In this document: positions 16,880 to 25,639 of the stretch, one piece after another
Layout: every line of letters begins with the position of its first letter
Numbering within the stretch: the stretch's first letter is position 1
NCBI GenBank assembly: GCA_017515465.1
Contig: JAFWFV010000001.1
Location: 43,752 to 107,751, forward strand
Length of the DNA: 64,000 nt
Source: Clostridiales bacterium
GTDB lineage: Bacteria; Bacillota; Clostridia; Saccharofermentanales; Saccharofermentanaceae
Reading direction: 5' to 3'
Notes under the pieces: model-generated
What the model was told of the DNA's origin: nothing
Seen by the model: only the letters and a program-made list of their open reading frames with translations
Database searches by the model: none
Translations under genes and position numbers: made by a program

Positions 16880-18117
16880 CGGCTCTAATTTTGATTTTGA
16901 CCCTTACGGCAGGTATCATCTGCTCCTGCAAGAAGGAGGAAGAGGTACAGCTTCCCGCTGATTTCGGCACTTATGGTGCGGATTTTGCCAGGAACCTGGC
17001 AACGGAATATCCTTACCGCAAAGCGTATTCCATCCAGGAGCAGCTGGCTGGGATAATGATCAAGGAAGAATTCGAAGCTCTCGGATATGAGGTACAGACC
17101 CAGCCTTTTACAAGTGAGAACGGAGAGAATTCAAATAACTACATCGCCATGTACAAAGGCTCAGGTTTTTACAGCAAGAATAATGATACAGGTGAATACA
17201 TCCCCACAGAGAGATATATCGTGATCGGTGCCCATTATGACAGCTCGTATACCAGGGAAGAACTGGATGCTTATAATGCCGCGCAGGTCGAGGAAAAAGG
17301 GGAGGACGCAGTTACTTATTCATACGACGGAATAAATGGAAATGCTTCAGGCGTGGGAGCTCTCATGACCTGTGCCAAGGAGATCAATAGTTATAACAAA
17401 CTTGGATTTAACGTTATCTTTGTCGCTTTCGGTGCATCAACTGATGATTTCCTGGGAGCGCGTACATTCCTTAACGCACTTACACCTGACGTAAAATCCA
17501 AGATCGAAGCCATGTTCTGCATTGACAGCATCTATGCAGGAGACAAGATCTATGCCAACAGCGGATTAAGTTCTCTTCTCCCGGGCAGAAAGTATGCCAT
17601 GAGACGTAAGCTCTATCAGACTTATGACGTTGCTTTCGAGAATAACCTTCTTACTAATAACGGTTTTAATCTTCTTTATAATGAATCCAGACTGCAGGTG
17701 GATGTTACCGGAGATGAGGTTGCTGATCTCTATAATGAGATCTCCGTAAACAAGTCTGACTACGTTCCTTTTGACGAAGCCAGGATCCCCGTAGTCTTCT
17801 TTGACAGTTTTGATTACAATTTCAAGAGCATCGAAGAGATGCATGATACGAAGAACCTCGATCTGCAGGACTTTGGAGGCATGATCAGGGGTACATATCT
17901 GGACAGTATCGACCGGCTCGATCCGATACTGAATGGTGAGGAAGGCGACCTTCTGGCCACCAGGATCAATAATGTTGCATTTGTTATCCTGGGAGCAGGG
18001 ATGAAGGGCTCAGATACGGCTCTCACCTATACCCAGTACATGGCGGCTCTTGAATCAGAAAGAAGTGCCGAGACGGCTGTTACCACCACGTCTACGATCG
18101 CTACGATGGCGGGCTGA
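16867..18117 (+). CDS. M28-like metallopeptidase lipoprotein with altered active site
   Basis: 416 residues with a lipoprotein signal (IICSC, Cys 19 or 21). The M28 aminopeptidase fold is recognisable: YIVIGAHYDSSY (His123, Asp125), DGINGNASGVGALM (Asp154), NVIFVAFGA, and a late KSDYVPFDEARIPVVFF. Where active members have FGAEE-GL-GS, this one has FGASTDDFLGA, so the catalytic and metal-binding Glu pair is absent. The SDH-PF histidine is Tyr. Only part of the two-zinc site remains. The Thr/Ala-rich C-terminus is low-complexity. It is translationally coupled to the dehydroquinate-synthase-like gene and followed by nagA after 6 nt. It may bind peptides outside the cell without cleaving them (inference). 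Confidence 0.7.
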   Translation: MRRITALILILTLTAGIICSCKKEEEVQLPADFGTYGADFARNLATEYPYRKAYSIQEQLAGIMIKEEFEALGYEVQTQPFTSENGENSNNYIAMYKGSGFYSKNNDTGEYIPTERYIVIGAHYDSSYTREELDAYNAAQVEEKGEDAVTYSYDGINGNASGVGALMTCAKEINSYNKLGFNVIFVAFGASTDDFLGARTFLNALTPDVKSKIEAMFCIDSIYAGDKIYANSGLSSLLPGRKYAMRRKLYQTYDVAFENNLLTNNGFNLLYNESRLQVDVTGDEVADLYNEISVNKSDYVPFDEARIPVVFFDSFDYNFKSIEEMHDTKNLDLQDFGGMIRGTYLDSIDRLDPILNGEEGDLLATRINNVAFVILGAGMKGSDTALTYTQYMAALESERSAETAVTTTSTIATMAG

Positions 18118-18123
18118 TGTTCC

Positions 18124-19269
18124 ATGATCCTCAGAGGCGGACTTGTATTAAACAGCGATTACGGATACGACCTGCGCGACGTATATGTTGACGACGATAC
18201 AGGCCTGATCTCTGACAGGGCCTCCGGAGATGCCGTAGACTGTTCAGGCAAAAAGATCCTTCCTGGTTTTTCGGACACACATATTCACGGATTCAGGGGA
18301 ACAGATGTATCAGATGCTGATGCTGAAGGGATCATTAAGATGGCATTGGAACTCCCTTCAGCCGGTGTGACGTCTTTTTGTCCCACGACGATGACTCTTC
18401 CTTACGACAGGATCTATGATGTATTCAGTGCTGTTTCCAGAGCAAAGTTATACCTGGACAGGTGTGACGATCCTCATGCCCGAATACTTGGTGTTCATCT
18501 CGAAGGACCGTTCCTTACGGGTGACGGCGGGAATATCCAGCGGCCGGAATATATGAGGAAGCCCTCCGAAGGCTATGAACTGATCGATAAGCTGGAATCT
18601 GACTTCCCGGGACTGCTTAAGATCATTGATGTTGCTCCGGAACTGGAAGGCAGCATGGAGTTCATCAGGCATTACAGCAGCAGGTACATAATTTCCATAG
18701 CACATTCCCGTTGTGATTATGAAACTGCATCTGAGGCGATATTTAATGGCGTAAGTTCGGTAACGCACATTCTAAACGCCATGACGCCGATAGATAAGAG
18801 GAGTCCGGGCATAGCCTGCGCCGCATTCGATCACGGGTGTTATGCCGAGATAATATGTGACGGGATACATATTGAGGCTCCTGTTCTCAGGATGCTCTTT
18901 AAGACTATCGATATTGACCATACGATCGTAATATCAGATTCCATGCGCGGAGCCGGTATGCCTGACGGTGATTACAGGCTTGGTGATGCGATGGTCAGAT
19001 GTGAAAAGGGGAGGACATGGTATGGTGCTTCAGGGAGCCTGGCAGGATCCCTGACTGATCTGTTCAGTGAGTATAAGATACTGACATCATCAGGAATTCC
19101 TGAGCCTCAGGTGATCAGATCACTTACGGTCAATCCGCTCAGGAGACTCGGAATGCCTGGAGGGACCATAACTCAGGGACTTCCTGCGGATCTTATCGTA
19201 ACTGACGGAAATTTGCCTCTGGTTACGTATTGTATGGGTAAAGGTAAATTGTGTTATAATTGTTTGTAA
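18124..19269 (+). CDS. nagA: N-acetylglucosamine-6-phosphate deacetylase
   Basis: 381 residues, the family's usual size. It removes acetate from GlcNAc-6-P in amino-sugar catabolism and cell-wall recycling. Motifs are PGFSDTHIHGF near the start, LGVHLEGPFL with the metal-binding Glu, AHSRCDY and THILNAM with the metal-binding His residues, and VISDSMRGAG with the catalytic Asp. The end is the amidohydrolase signature GLPADLIVTDG. The RBS is weak. It is 6 nt downstream of the M28-like gene and probably in its operon; nagB is not in the window. Confidence 0.9.
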   Translation: MILRGGLVLNSDYGYDLRDVYVDDDTGLISDRASGDAVDCSGKKILPGFSDTHIHGFRGTDVSDADAEGIIKMALELPSAGVTSFCPTTMTLPYDRIYDVFSAVSRAKLYLDRCDDPHARILGVHLEGPFLTGDGGNIQRPEYMRKPSEGYELIDKLESDFPGLLKIIDVAPELEGSMEFIRHYSSRYIISIAHSRCDYETASEAIFNGVSSVTHILNAMTPIDKRSPGIACAAFDHGCYAEIICDGIHIEAPVLRMLFKTIDIDHTIVISDSMRGAGMPDGDYRLGDAMVRCEKGRTWYGASGSLAGSLTDLFSEYKILTSSGIPEPQVIRSLTVNPLRRLGMPGGTITQGLPADLIVTDGNLPLVTYCMGKGKLCYNCL

Positions 19270-19291
19270 TCTATATTATTAGGAGGCAGCA

Positions 19292-20776
19292 ATGAGCGAA
19301 GGTTCGATATTTTCCCAGATTATCGAGTTTTTTCGGGAACTTGTTGCTTCCCTGGGCGATGGTTATCTCTTTTTCGGCAGTCCGTGGGACATCTTTCTTT
19401 ACATAATCGATATAACTATCGTAGCTTTTTTCTTCTTCTGGATAATGGTATTCATCAGGCAGACCAGAGCCTGGCAGCTCATCAAGGGTATCATAATAAT
19501 CCTTGCCGCAGTCCTGGCCTGCTCGGTATTGGGCCTGCAGATGGTCAGCTTTCTGTTTAACAGGCTGCTATACGTCTTTGCGATCCTGTTCATCATATTA
19601 TTCCAGCCTGAGTTCAGACGAGCTCTGGAGACAGTAGGTCTCAGATCAACCGGTTCCATCAGGAATTTCTTCAGGGGCAGCGACGATGACGATAATAAGC
19701 AGATGGCATCCTTGATCCATGAGATATCCTATGCATGTAAAGAAATGTGCAAGACATATACTGGAGCTCTCATCCTGATCGAGAGGAGTACCAAGCTCGA
19801 TGAACTGCTGGATCAGGAAAACGTTGTAAAATTTGATTCATCCGTAACCAATTCTGTCCTTCAGTCTGTTTTCTACAAGGGATCTCCCATGCACGACGGC
19901 GGTCTGCTCATCCGTGACGGCAGGATAATCGCAGCCAGATGTCATGTGCCGCTTTCGGTTACCATGCATAACCTGGAGAGGAGCGGTACGAGGCACAGAG
20001 CCGCAGTCGGTGCCAGTGAATTGGGTGACACCATTGCTGTTGTAGTTTCAGAGGAGCGCGGCAAGGCTTCCATCGCGGTTAACGGTACGCTGTATGAGAT
20101 GGCTGATGAGAAGGAACTGGAGGCAAACCTCTCCTATCTTCTCGGTGTCGGACATTATGTCAGCAACAGAAAAGGCATCGGCCGTGTATTCAGCCGTATC
20201 AGAAAGCATAAGAAGGTTGAAGTCAGGCAGGCTCCTCAGTCTGTTTCAGTAGATCTTGAAGAATCAGAAGGGTCGGTCCAGGCTGCAAATAATAATGCCC
20301 GGTCTGTTACCGAGGTTTCCGGAGCAGATAAGGTTACCATCTCGCTCAAGACTCAGAGCGGTGAGGAGAAGTCCAATTCGCAGAAGATCGGAATTGGTGA
20401 GAGGACAGTGTTCGTCATCATTTCGATCGTCCTGTCTGTCGGCCTGTGGATGTATATCCAGATCAACAACAATCCTGTTGTAAACAAGACTCTCACGGTA
20501 CCTATCTCTTATTCATCCACGGATACTCCGCAGAACATAGAGGTCTCATATCCTATCGACTCAGTCGAGCTGACAGTTGTTGGACGTAAGAATACCATCA
20601 GCAACCTGGATGCTTCGGATGTATTGGTCACCATAGACTACTCATCTCTGCAGGAAGCTGAGACAGGTGTAGTAGATCTGCCCCTGATCATAGAACCTAA
20701 GGACAGCAGGGTCTATTTCAGAATCGTCCAGCAGCTGCCTGAATCCATATCGGTAACGGTATATACCGTTAATTAA
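19292..20776 (+). CDS. cdaA: Diadenylate cyclase CdaA fused to a YbbR/CdaR domain
   Basis: 494 residues. Residues 1-285 are a CdaA-type enzyme that makes c-di-AMP from two ATP: three N-terminal membrane helices (about 33-103), then the DAC domain with SPMHDGGLLI (Asp202-Gly203; the usual DGA reads DGG) and TRHRAA (234-236). After a polar linker comes a further membrane helix (about 375-395, TVFVIISIVLSVGLWMYI) and one YbbR domain ending in SISVTVYTVN. In most Firmicutes the cyclase and its YbbR regulator CdaR are separate adjacent genes; here they are one polypeptide with a single YbbR unit. AGGAGG precedes the ATG. A TATAAT at 19255-19260 within the end of nagA may give an extra promoter. 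Confidence 0.92.
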   Translation: MSEGSIFSQIIEFFRELVASLGDGYLFFGSPWDIFLYIIDITIVAFFFFWIMVFIRQTRAWQLIKGIIIILAAVLACSVLGLQMVSFLFNRLLYVFAILFIILFQPEFRRALETVGLRSTGSIRNFFRGSDDDDNKQMASLIHEISYACKEMCKTYTGALILIERSTKLDELLDQENVVKFDSSVTNSVLQSVFYKGSPMHDGGLLIRDGRIIAARCHVPLSVTMHNLERSGTRHRAAVGASELGDTIAVVVSEERGKASIAVNGTLYEMADEKELEANLSYLLGVGHYVSNRKGIGRVFSRIRKHKKVEVRQAPQSVSVDLEESEGSVQAANNNARSVTEVSGADKVTISLKTQSGEEKSNSQKIGIGERTVFVIISIVLSVGLWMYIQINNNPVVNKTLTVPISYSSTDTPQNIEVSYPIDSVELTVVGRKNTISNLDASDVLVTIDYSSLQEAETGVVDLPLIIEPKDSRVYFRIVQQLPESISVTVYTVN

Positions 20777-20803
20777 GATCCATATTGATACCGGACATTG
20801 AAA

Positions 20804-20834
20804 AAGGCTGTCGTTCTGACAGCCTTGTTGTTTT
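20804..20834. terminator. Bidirectional terminator
   Basis: Nine-bp stem AAGGCTGTC / GACAGCCTT, loop GTTCT. It is followed by GTTGTTTT on the plus strand and TTTTTC on the minus strand, so it can serve both the cdaA gene and the convergent HEAT-repeat gene. Confidence 0.85.
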
Positions 20835-20849
20835 ATATTTCAATCGTGA

Positions 20850-21191
20850 TCAGACTACGCTGGTCTTCAATCTGTCGAATGCGGCCTTTGCAACGTTCCT
20901 GACATTGGGGTCGGAATCTGCGAAAGCAAGTTTCTTAACGTATTCCTCACAATGTTTTGCATTGATATCAGCGGCGGAAGTAGCAGCTGCTGCCCTGACC
21001 ATAGGAGAAGAATCTCTCAGAAGGGGGATCAATGCCATACCTGCTTCGTACGTTGAGATCATACCCATGGCAATAGCAGCCTCTGTCCTGATCTCTTCAT
21101 CGGAATCTCCGGAGTATTTGATCAGACCATCGAGCTTCTGCTTTCTGCCGAGCTTCTGAATCTTATCCTTGATTGCATCAATACGTGCCAT
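20850..21191 (-). CDS. HEAT-repeat protein, 113 aa
   Basis: The whole protein is helical repeats of the HEAT/PBS-lyase kind: DEEIRTEAAIAMGMI, DSSPMVRAAAATSAADI and DSDPNVRNVAKAAFDRL each carry the repeat's Asp/Pro turn and Ala-rich second helix. There is no catalytic motif, no signal and no membrane helix, so a protein-binding role is likely. The ATG has GGAG upstream. It is monocistronic, converging with cdaA. Confidence 0.8.
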   Translation of the reverse strand: MARIDAIKDKIQKLGRKQKLDGLIKYSGDSDEEIRTEAAIAMGMISTYEAGMALIPLLRDSSPMVRAAAATSAADINAKHCEEYVKKLAFADSDPNVRNVAKAAFDRLKTSVV

Positions 21192-21349
21192 TTATGATCT
21201 CCTAATAAAAAGATTATAATTACATATATTATAGATTATCACTCCATGTTAGGTTTTAACAAAAAGTATATAAATTGTGAAGATAATGTGGCATCACGAT
21301 TTATTATGTTAAAACAAAATTCATGTTATAGAAAATCAATAACTTGTTT

Positions 21350-21355
21350 TATAAT
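21350..21355 (+). promoter_or_regulatory. -10 element upstream of the GH5 cellulase
   Basis: TATAAT, 45 nt before the ATG at 21400, in a 208-nt A+T-rich intergenic region (21192-21399). The -35 is not convincing. Nothing else in the gap is recognisable. Confidence 0.5.
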
Positions 21356-21399
21356 ATCACTAATGGCTCAAATTTGCATTTATTTGTGAGGATTAATTT

Positions 21400-22575
21400 A
21401 TGAAAAGGTCAAGAATCTTTAAGCAAATTTCATTTGTCATTGCTCTTTCTACGATGCTGGGGGGCGTTTCGTCATGTTCGAACAAATTAGACAAGGAAAC
21501 TCTTCCTTCAGTTACTACTACAGAATCTGTCGTAGAGACCACCGAGACTACCCCGGAAGAGACTGAAAGGACTTTGGGCCCTAACAGTACAGCCGTCGTA
21601 ACGGACAGGATAGTAGACCTTCATGGCCAGTTATCCGTTAATGGTGTTGATATCGTTGATTCCAATGGAGAAAAGATCCAGCTTAAAGGCATGAGTTCCT
21701 ACGGACTCAATGCCTGTGCAGGCTTCTTTAATGAAAATACCGTCAAGACGATCGCTGAGGACTGGGGAGCAGACGTTATCAGGTTTGCCATGACTACCAA
21801 GGGTAATTCTGACGATTATACGTCCGATCCCGATAAATACTATAACCTGATGTGTGAATGCGTTGACTTTTGTATCGCACAGGGCATATATACGATCATT
21901 GACTGGCACATCCTCTATGACGGCGATCCCAACGAGTACAAGGCCGAGGCAATCGACTTTTTCAGTAGGATCTCCGAGGTCTATAAGGACAGCCCCAATG
22001 TTATATATGAGATCTGCAATGAGCCCAATGGTATGAGATTTGATGATGAATCACAGCCTGTAGACTGGGATAACACGATCAAGCCTTATGCTGAGGAAGT
22101 GATCGCAGCGATCAGGGCAAACGATCCTGACAACATAATCATCGTCGGCACTCCCACTTGGAGCCAGGATGTAGATATTGCATCTGCCAATCCCATTTCC
22201 GGCGATAACATAATGTATACTGCTCATTTCTATGCAGGATCCCACGGTCAGGAATTGAGGGACAAGATAGTTACTGCCAACAATAACGGATGTGCAGTAT
22301 TCGTTACTGAATGGGGAACTACCAATGATTCCGGCAAGGGTGAGATCTATGAGACTGAGACCCGCGAATGGATCGATTTCCTCAATGAGAGAGGCATATC
22401 CTGGTGCAACTGGTCTATCGGCGGATCTGATTCCGAGAAGTCCAATGCCCTTAAGTTCAAGTCTCAGATCCTCACAGCAGAGGAAAAATATCTGGGCCAC
22501 TGGCCTGATGATTTCATTTCCACTTCAGGACTTCTGGTCAGAAGCCTTATTCTTGAACAGGAGACGGCAGAATAA
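21400..22575 (+). CDS. GH5 endoglucanase (cellulase) lipoprotein
   Basis: 391 residues. The lipoprotein signal ends at VSSC (Cys 26), followed by a Thr/Glu-rich linker (about 30-65). The GH5 catalytic barrel has QLSVNGVDIVDSNG, IDWHILYDGDP, VIYEICNEPNG with the acid/base Glu, YTAHFYAGSHG and VFVTEWGTT with the nucleophile Glu, and finally WCNWSIGG. All are typical of the bacterial GH5_2 endoglucanases that cut beta-1,4-glucan. No carbohydrate-binding or dockerin module is present, so the enzyme probably stays anchored on the cell surface. The RBS GAGG is good. It is followed without a gap by the CapA-like lipoprotein. Confidence 0.92.
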   Translation: MKRSRIFKQISFVIALSTMLGGVSSCSNKLDKETLPSVTTTESVVETTETTPEETERTLGPNSTAVVTDRIVDLHGQLSVNGVDIVDSNGEKIQLKGMSSYGLNACAGFFNENTVKTIAEDWGADVIRFAMTTKGNSDDYTSDPDKYYNLMCECVDFCIAQGIYTIIDWHILYDGDPNEYKAEAIDFFSRISEVYKDSPNVIYEICNEPNGMRFDDESQPVDWDNTIKPYAEEVIAAIRANDPDNIIIVGTPTWSQDVDIASANPISGDNIMYTAHFYAGSHGQELRDKIVTANNNGCAVFVTEWGTTNDSGKGEIYETETREWIDFLNERGISWCNWSIGGSDSEKSNALKFKSQILTAEEKYLGHWPDDFISTSGLLVRSLILEQETAE

Positions 22576-23727
22576 TTGAAACCATTCAGGTTGTTTAAGA
22601 GCGGATCTATCATCTCGTTGGCGTTGCTCCTGTCTTTGGCAGGATGTATGGCCGCACCTTCTGAGACCCTCGTAACGACTGAATCAGGTGAGCATGCAGC
22701 TGATACTCCGATAACGCCGGAACCCACAGGAGACATCGACCAGGATGCCCTGATCGAGGCTGCCGGTATGGAATCCGAGACCACGGCTGAGACTTCTGAC
22801 GAGACTACTGCCGAGACTACACGCGGTTACGAAACATTTACTATCTCTTTTATAGGTGATCTTACATTATGCTCTGATATCAGGGGCGGTCACTCTGCCA
22901 GGAGCTTCGGCAATGTTGTCAATGGCGACATGGATTACTGTTTTCAGAATTGTACTGATATCCTCTCATCGGATGATCTGACCATTGCCAATCTCGAAGG
23001 TGCAGTTACCACCAGGAGATCCCACAAGGACAAGCAGTTTGCTTTCGCAATGCCTCCTGAGAACCTTCAGATGCTGGTAAATGCAGGAATAGAGGCCGTT
23101 AATCTGGCAAATAACCATACATTGGATTTCTTCGAGGCCGGTTATCAGGATACGAAGGACAATCTCGACGAATACGGCATAGTATGGAGCGATCAGGAGA
23201 CTTCCGCCACATATCAGATCGGTGATTATCTGATCGGAATGTACGGAATATGTGACTGGGACAATGCCAATTCCGCATACAGAAGGATCGAAGAACTGCA
23301 GGGAAAAGGATGTGACATAATTATCGCCACGTGTCATTGGGGTACCGAGGCAACGTATTCTCCCAATTCAAAGCAGATCTATCTGGCACATCAGTTGATC
23401 GACCGCGGCACGGACATTGTAATTGGCGGACATCCCCACAGATTGCAGCCCATCGAGAAGTACAACGGTAAGTGGATAGCCTACAGCATTTCCAATTTCT
23501 GCTTTGGCGGCAACCTTGGATTATCCGATCCGGATACTGTAATATTACAATGTGAATTTGTTATGGACGCGGACACGGGTAATTGTGTAGACTATAGGCT
23601 CAACGCGATCCCGTTCTCTCAGACCACGACTAGCGGCAACGATTTCTGCCCCAAGCCGTATGAATGGGGATCAGAGAGATATTACCGGGTTCTTAAGAGA
23701 CTCGGATGGTCTGATGAAGATGAATAG
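22576..23727 (+). CDS. CapA-family (PgsA-like) lipoprotein
   Basis: 383 residues from a TTG start with AGGAGA upstream, directly after the GH5 stop. Lipobox LAGC (Cys 24), acidic Thr/Glu-rich linker, then the CapA metallophosphatase-like fold: SFIGDLTLCSD, IANLEGAVTT, VNLANNHTLDF and IVIGGHPHRLQPIE. Relatives act in capsule or poly-gamma-glutamate export, but many are isolated lipoproteins of unknown role, as here, since no capBC genes are nearby. The stop is TAG, one of only three genes in the window that use it. The purE start lies 13 nt further. Confidence 0.85.
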   Translation: MKPFRLFKSGSIISLALLLSLAGCMAAPSETLVTTESGEHAADTPITPEPTGDIDQDALIEAAGMESETTAETSDETTAETTRGYETFTISFIGDLTLCSDIRGGHSARSFGNVVNGDMDYCFQNCTDILSSDDLTIANLEGAVTTRRSHKDKQFAFAMPPENLQMLVNAGIEAVNLANNHTLDFFEAGYQDTKDNLDEYGIVWSDQETSATYQIGDYLIGMYGICDWDNANSAYRRIEELQGKGCDIIIATCHWGTEATYSPNSKQIYLAHQLIDRGTDIVIGGHPHRLQPIEKYNGKWIAYSISNFCFGGNLGLSDPDTVILQCEFVMDADTGNCVDYRLNAIPFSQTTTSGNDFCPKPYEWGSERYYRVLKRLGWSDEDE

Positions 23728-23740
23728 AATGGAGTGTATC

Positions 23741-24241
23741 ATGGGTAAAAAGGTTTTAATCGTAATGGGTTCAGATTCTGATTTTCCAGTAATGGAGGGC
23801 TGTTTCAAGCTCCTTAACAAGTTTGGTGTTGAATTCGAAGCCAGGGTAGCTTCTGCACACAGGACACCTGACAAGGCTATAACCCTTGCCAGGACTGCAA
23901 AAGAGAACGGTTTTGACGTGATCATTGCAGCAGCAGGCCTTGCGGCTCATTTAGGCGGCGTTCTTGCCGCTAATACCATCCTCCCGGTCATCGGCGTTCC
24001 CTGCAAGGGCGGTGCGCTCAACGGTGTGGATGCTCTTTATGCAACGGTCCAGATGCCTACAGGTATCCCCGTAGCAACAGTTGCGATCGACGGCGGTTCA
24101 AATGCTGCGATCCTTGCTTGTCAGATATTGGCTCTGAATGATGAGGAATTATCTTCAAAGCTGTCTGAATATAAAAAATCACTTGAAGCATCAGTCGAGG
24201 AACGCGATGCGAGGCTTCAGGCAAAAATCTCAGAGTTGTAA
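23741..24241 (+). CDS. purE: N5-carboxyaminoimidazole ribonucleotide mutase
   Basis: 166 residues, normal for class I PurE. It moves the carboxylate of N5-CAIR to C4 in purine synthesis. Motifs are MGSDSDFPVMEG, VASAHRTPDK, AAAGLAAHLGG and VQMPTGIPVATVAI. ATG 23741 has GGAG upstream; an in-frame start at 23660 inside the previous gene would add a tail that the family does not have. It is the first gene of the purine cluster, with no riboswitch or promoter visible in the 13-nt gap, so it may be cotranscribed with the CapA gene. PurK, expected as partner, is not in the window. Confidence 0.95.
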   Translation: MGKKVLIVMGSDSDFPVMEGCFKLLNKFGVEFEARVASAHRTPDKAITLARTAKENGFDVIIAAAGLAAHLGGVLAANTILPVIGVPCKGGALNGVDALYATVQMPTGIPVATVAIDGGSNAAILACQILALNDEELSSKLSEYKKSLEASVEERDARLQAKISEL

Positions 24242-24250
24242 GGTGAATTT

Positions 24251-25639
24251 ATGAGCGGAGTATTTGGTTGTTTTGACAGGACCGGAGCAAATGACGTATC
24301 GAAGGACCTCTATTACGGTGTTTTTTCGTTACAGCACAGAGGACAGGAATCAGCAGGTATTGCTGTAAATAACGGCGGTTCATTCCTGCTCCACAAGCAG
24401 ATGGGTATGGTAACAGATGTCTTTGATGAGATGACATTGTCGGCTCTGCCCGGATTCTGCGGCATTGGACATGCCAGGGGAGGTTCTGACAATTCCTCGG
24501 GAACTGACGGCATCCAGCCTATCCTGATCAAGTCCAGAGTAGGAAACATCGGTATCTCATGTGATTCAGTCATACTCAATGCTGACGAGATCCGCGATGA
24601 ACTTAAGAATCTCGGTGCGATCTTCCAGTCCAGTACTGACTCCGAGCTCATCTTGTCCTTGTTCTCACGCAACAGGATCACAACAGACGACTGTGAGCAT
24701 GCGATCCTCAATATGATGAAGGAGATCAAGGGTGTTTACTCTATGATCTTTATGACAGACAACAAGCTCATCGGTGTCAGGGATCCCTTCGGACTCAGGC
24801 CCCTCGTACTGGGCAGGACAGGTGAGAGATACTTCCTGTCTTCTGAATCATGCGCACTTGATGCCATAGGTGCTGAATTTGTCAGGGACATTGAGCCCGG
24901 CGAGATCATCTCTATATCAGAAGAAGGCATCTCATCGTATTTCTTTGATGAGGATAATGCTAACAGAGTAGCAGACGGACATATCTGTATATTTGAGTAT
25001 GTATATGTTGCACGTCCTGACAGCACCATCGACGGAACAGAGATCTTTGCTTCCAGATATACTGCAGGTCAGGCACTGGCCAAGGAACAGCCCTGTGACT
25101 GCGATCTCGTAATAGGCGCACCTGATTCCGGTAATGCCGCAGCACTAGGTTATGCTGATGCTCTGGGTGTTCCTTATGGAATGGGCCTGCTCAAGAACAG
25201 ATATGTTGGCAGGACTTTTATCAAGAGTACACAGGGTCAGCGTGAACTTGCCGTCAGGATGAAGTTTTCCGTACTTAAGAGTGCAGTTGCAGGCAAGAGG
25301 ATCTGTATCGTTGACGACTCTCTGGTCAGAGGTACAACAACAAAGCACATCATCAGGTTCATGAGAGAGAACGGCGCCAGGGAAGTCCATCTGAGACTTG
25401 CTTCTCCGCCGGTCAAGTTTGCCTGCTGCTATGGCGTTAATGCTGACAAGGTTCAGGATCTGCCTGCTCATACTAAGTCCAATCAGGAGATCTGTGACAT
25501 GATCGGTGCTGATTCCTTGGGCTACATCAGTCTGGAATCCCTTAAGGCTTCATTAACAGGCATCCACTGCAAGCAGTGTTCAGCATGTTTCGACGGCAAT
25601 TTTATTGCAGGTAAAGCTGAAAACGGCGGTGATAACTGA
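24251..25639 (+). CDS. purF: Amidophosphoribosyltransferase with degenerate glutaminase site
   Basis: 462 residues. PurF makes phosphoribosylamine from PRPP and glutamine-derived ammonia. The C-terminal transferase half is intact: GAPDSGNAAALGYA, GLLKNRYVGRTFI, ICIVDDSLVRGTT. The N-terminal glutaminase half keeps its fold (LQHRGQESAGIAV) but not its catalytic residues. The protein starts MSGVFG, so Ser replaces the N-terminal nucleophile Cys. The oxyanion loop AHNGNL reads SCDSVI (about 103-108), losing Asn and Gly. The GH-RYST loop reads GHARGGS. Arg76 and Asp130 remain. No other in-frame start restores a Cys. It may use free ammonia (inference). It overlaps purN by one base. Confidence 0.9.
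   Translation: MSGVFGCFDRTGANDVSKDLYYGVFSLQHRGQESAGIAVNNGGSFLLHKQMGMVTDVFDEMTLSALPGFCGIGHARGGSDNSSGTDGIQPILIKSRVGNIGISCDSVILNADEIRDELKNLGAIFQSSTDSELILSLFSRNRITTDDCEHAILNMMKEIKGVYSMIFMTDNKLIGVRDPFGLRPLVLGRTGERYFLSSESCALDAIGAEFVRDIEPGEIISISEEGISSYFFDEDNANRVADGHICIFEYVYVARPDSTIDGTEIFASRYTAGQALAKEQPCDCDLVIGAPDSGNAAALGYADALGVPYGMGLLKNRYVGRTFIKSTQGQRELAVRMKFSVLKSAVAGKRICIVDDSLVRGTTTKHIIRFMRENGAREVHLRLASPPVKFACCYGVNADKVQDLPAHTKSNQEICDMIGADSLGYISLESLKASLTGIHCKQCSACFDGNFIAGKAENGGDN

Noticed and set aside
23660..23740. Upstream start for PurE
   Set aside because: It would overlap the end of the CapA gene; ATG 23741 has a ribosome binding site and matches the family start.
23728..23740. Purine riboswitch before purE
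   Set aside because: Only 13 nt separate the genes and no aptamer-like sequence is visible in or before the gap.
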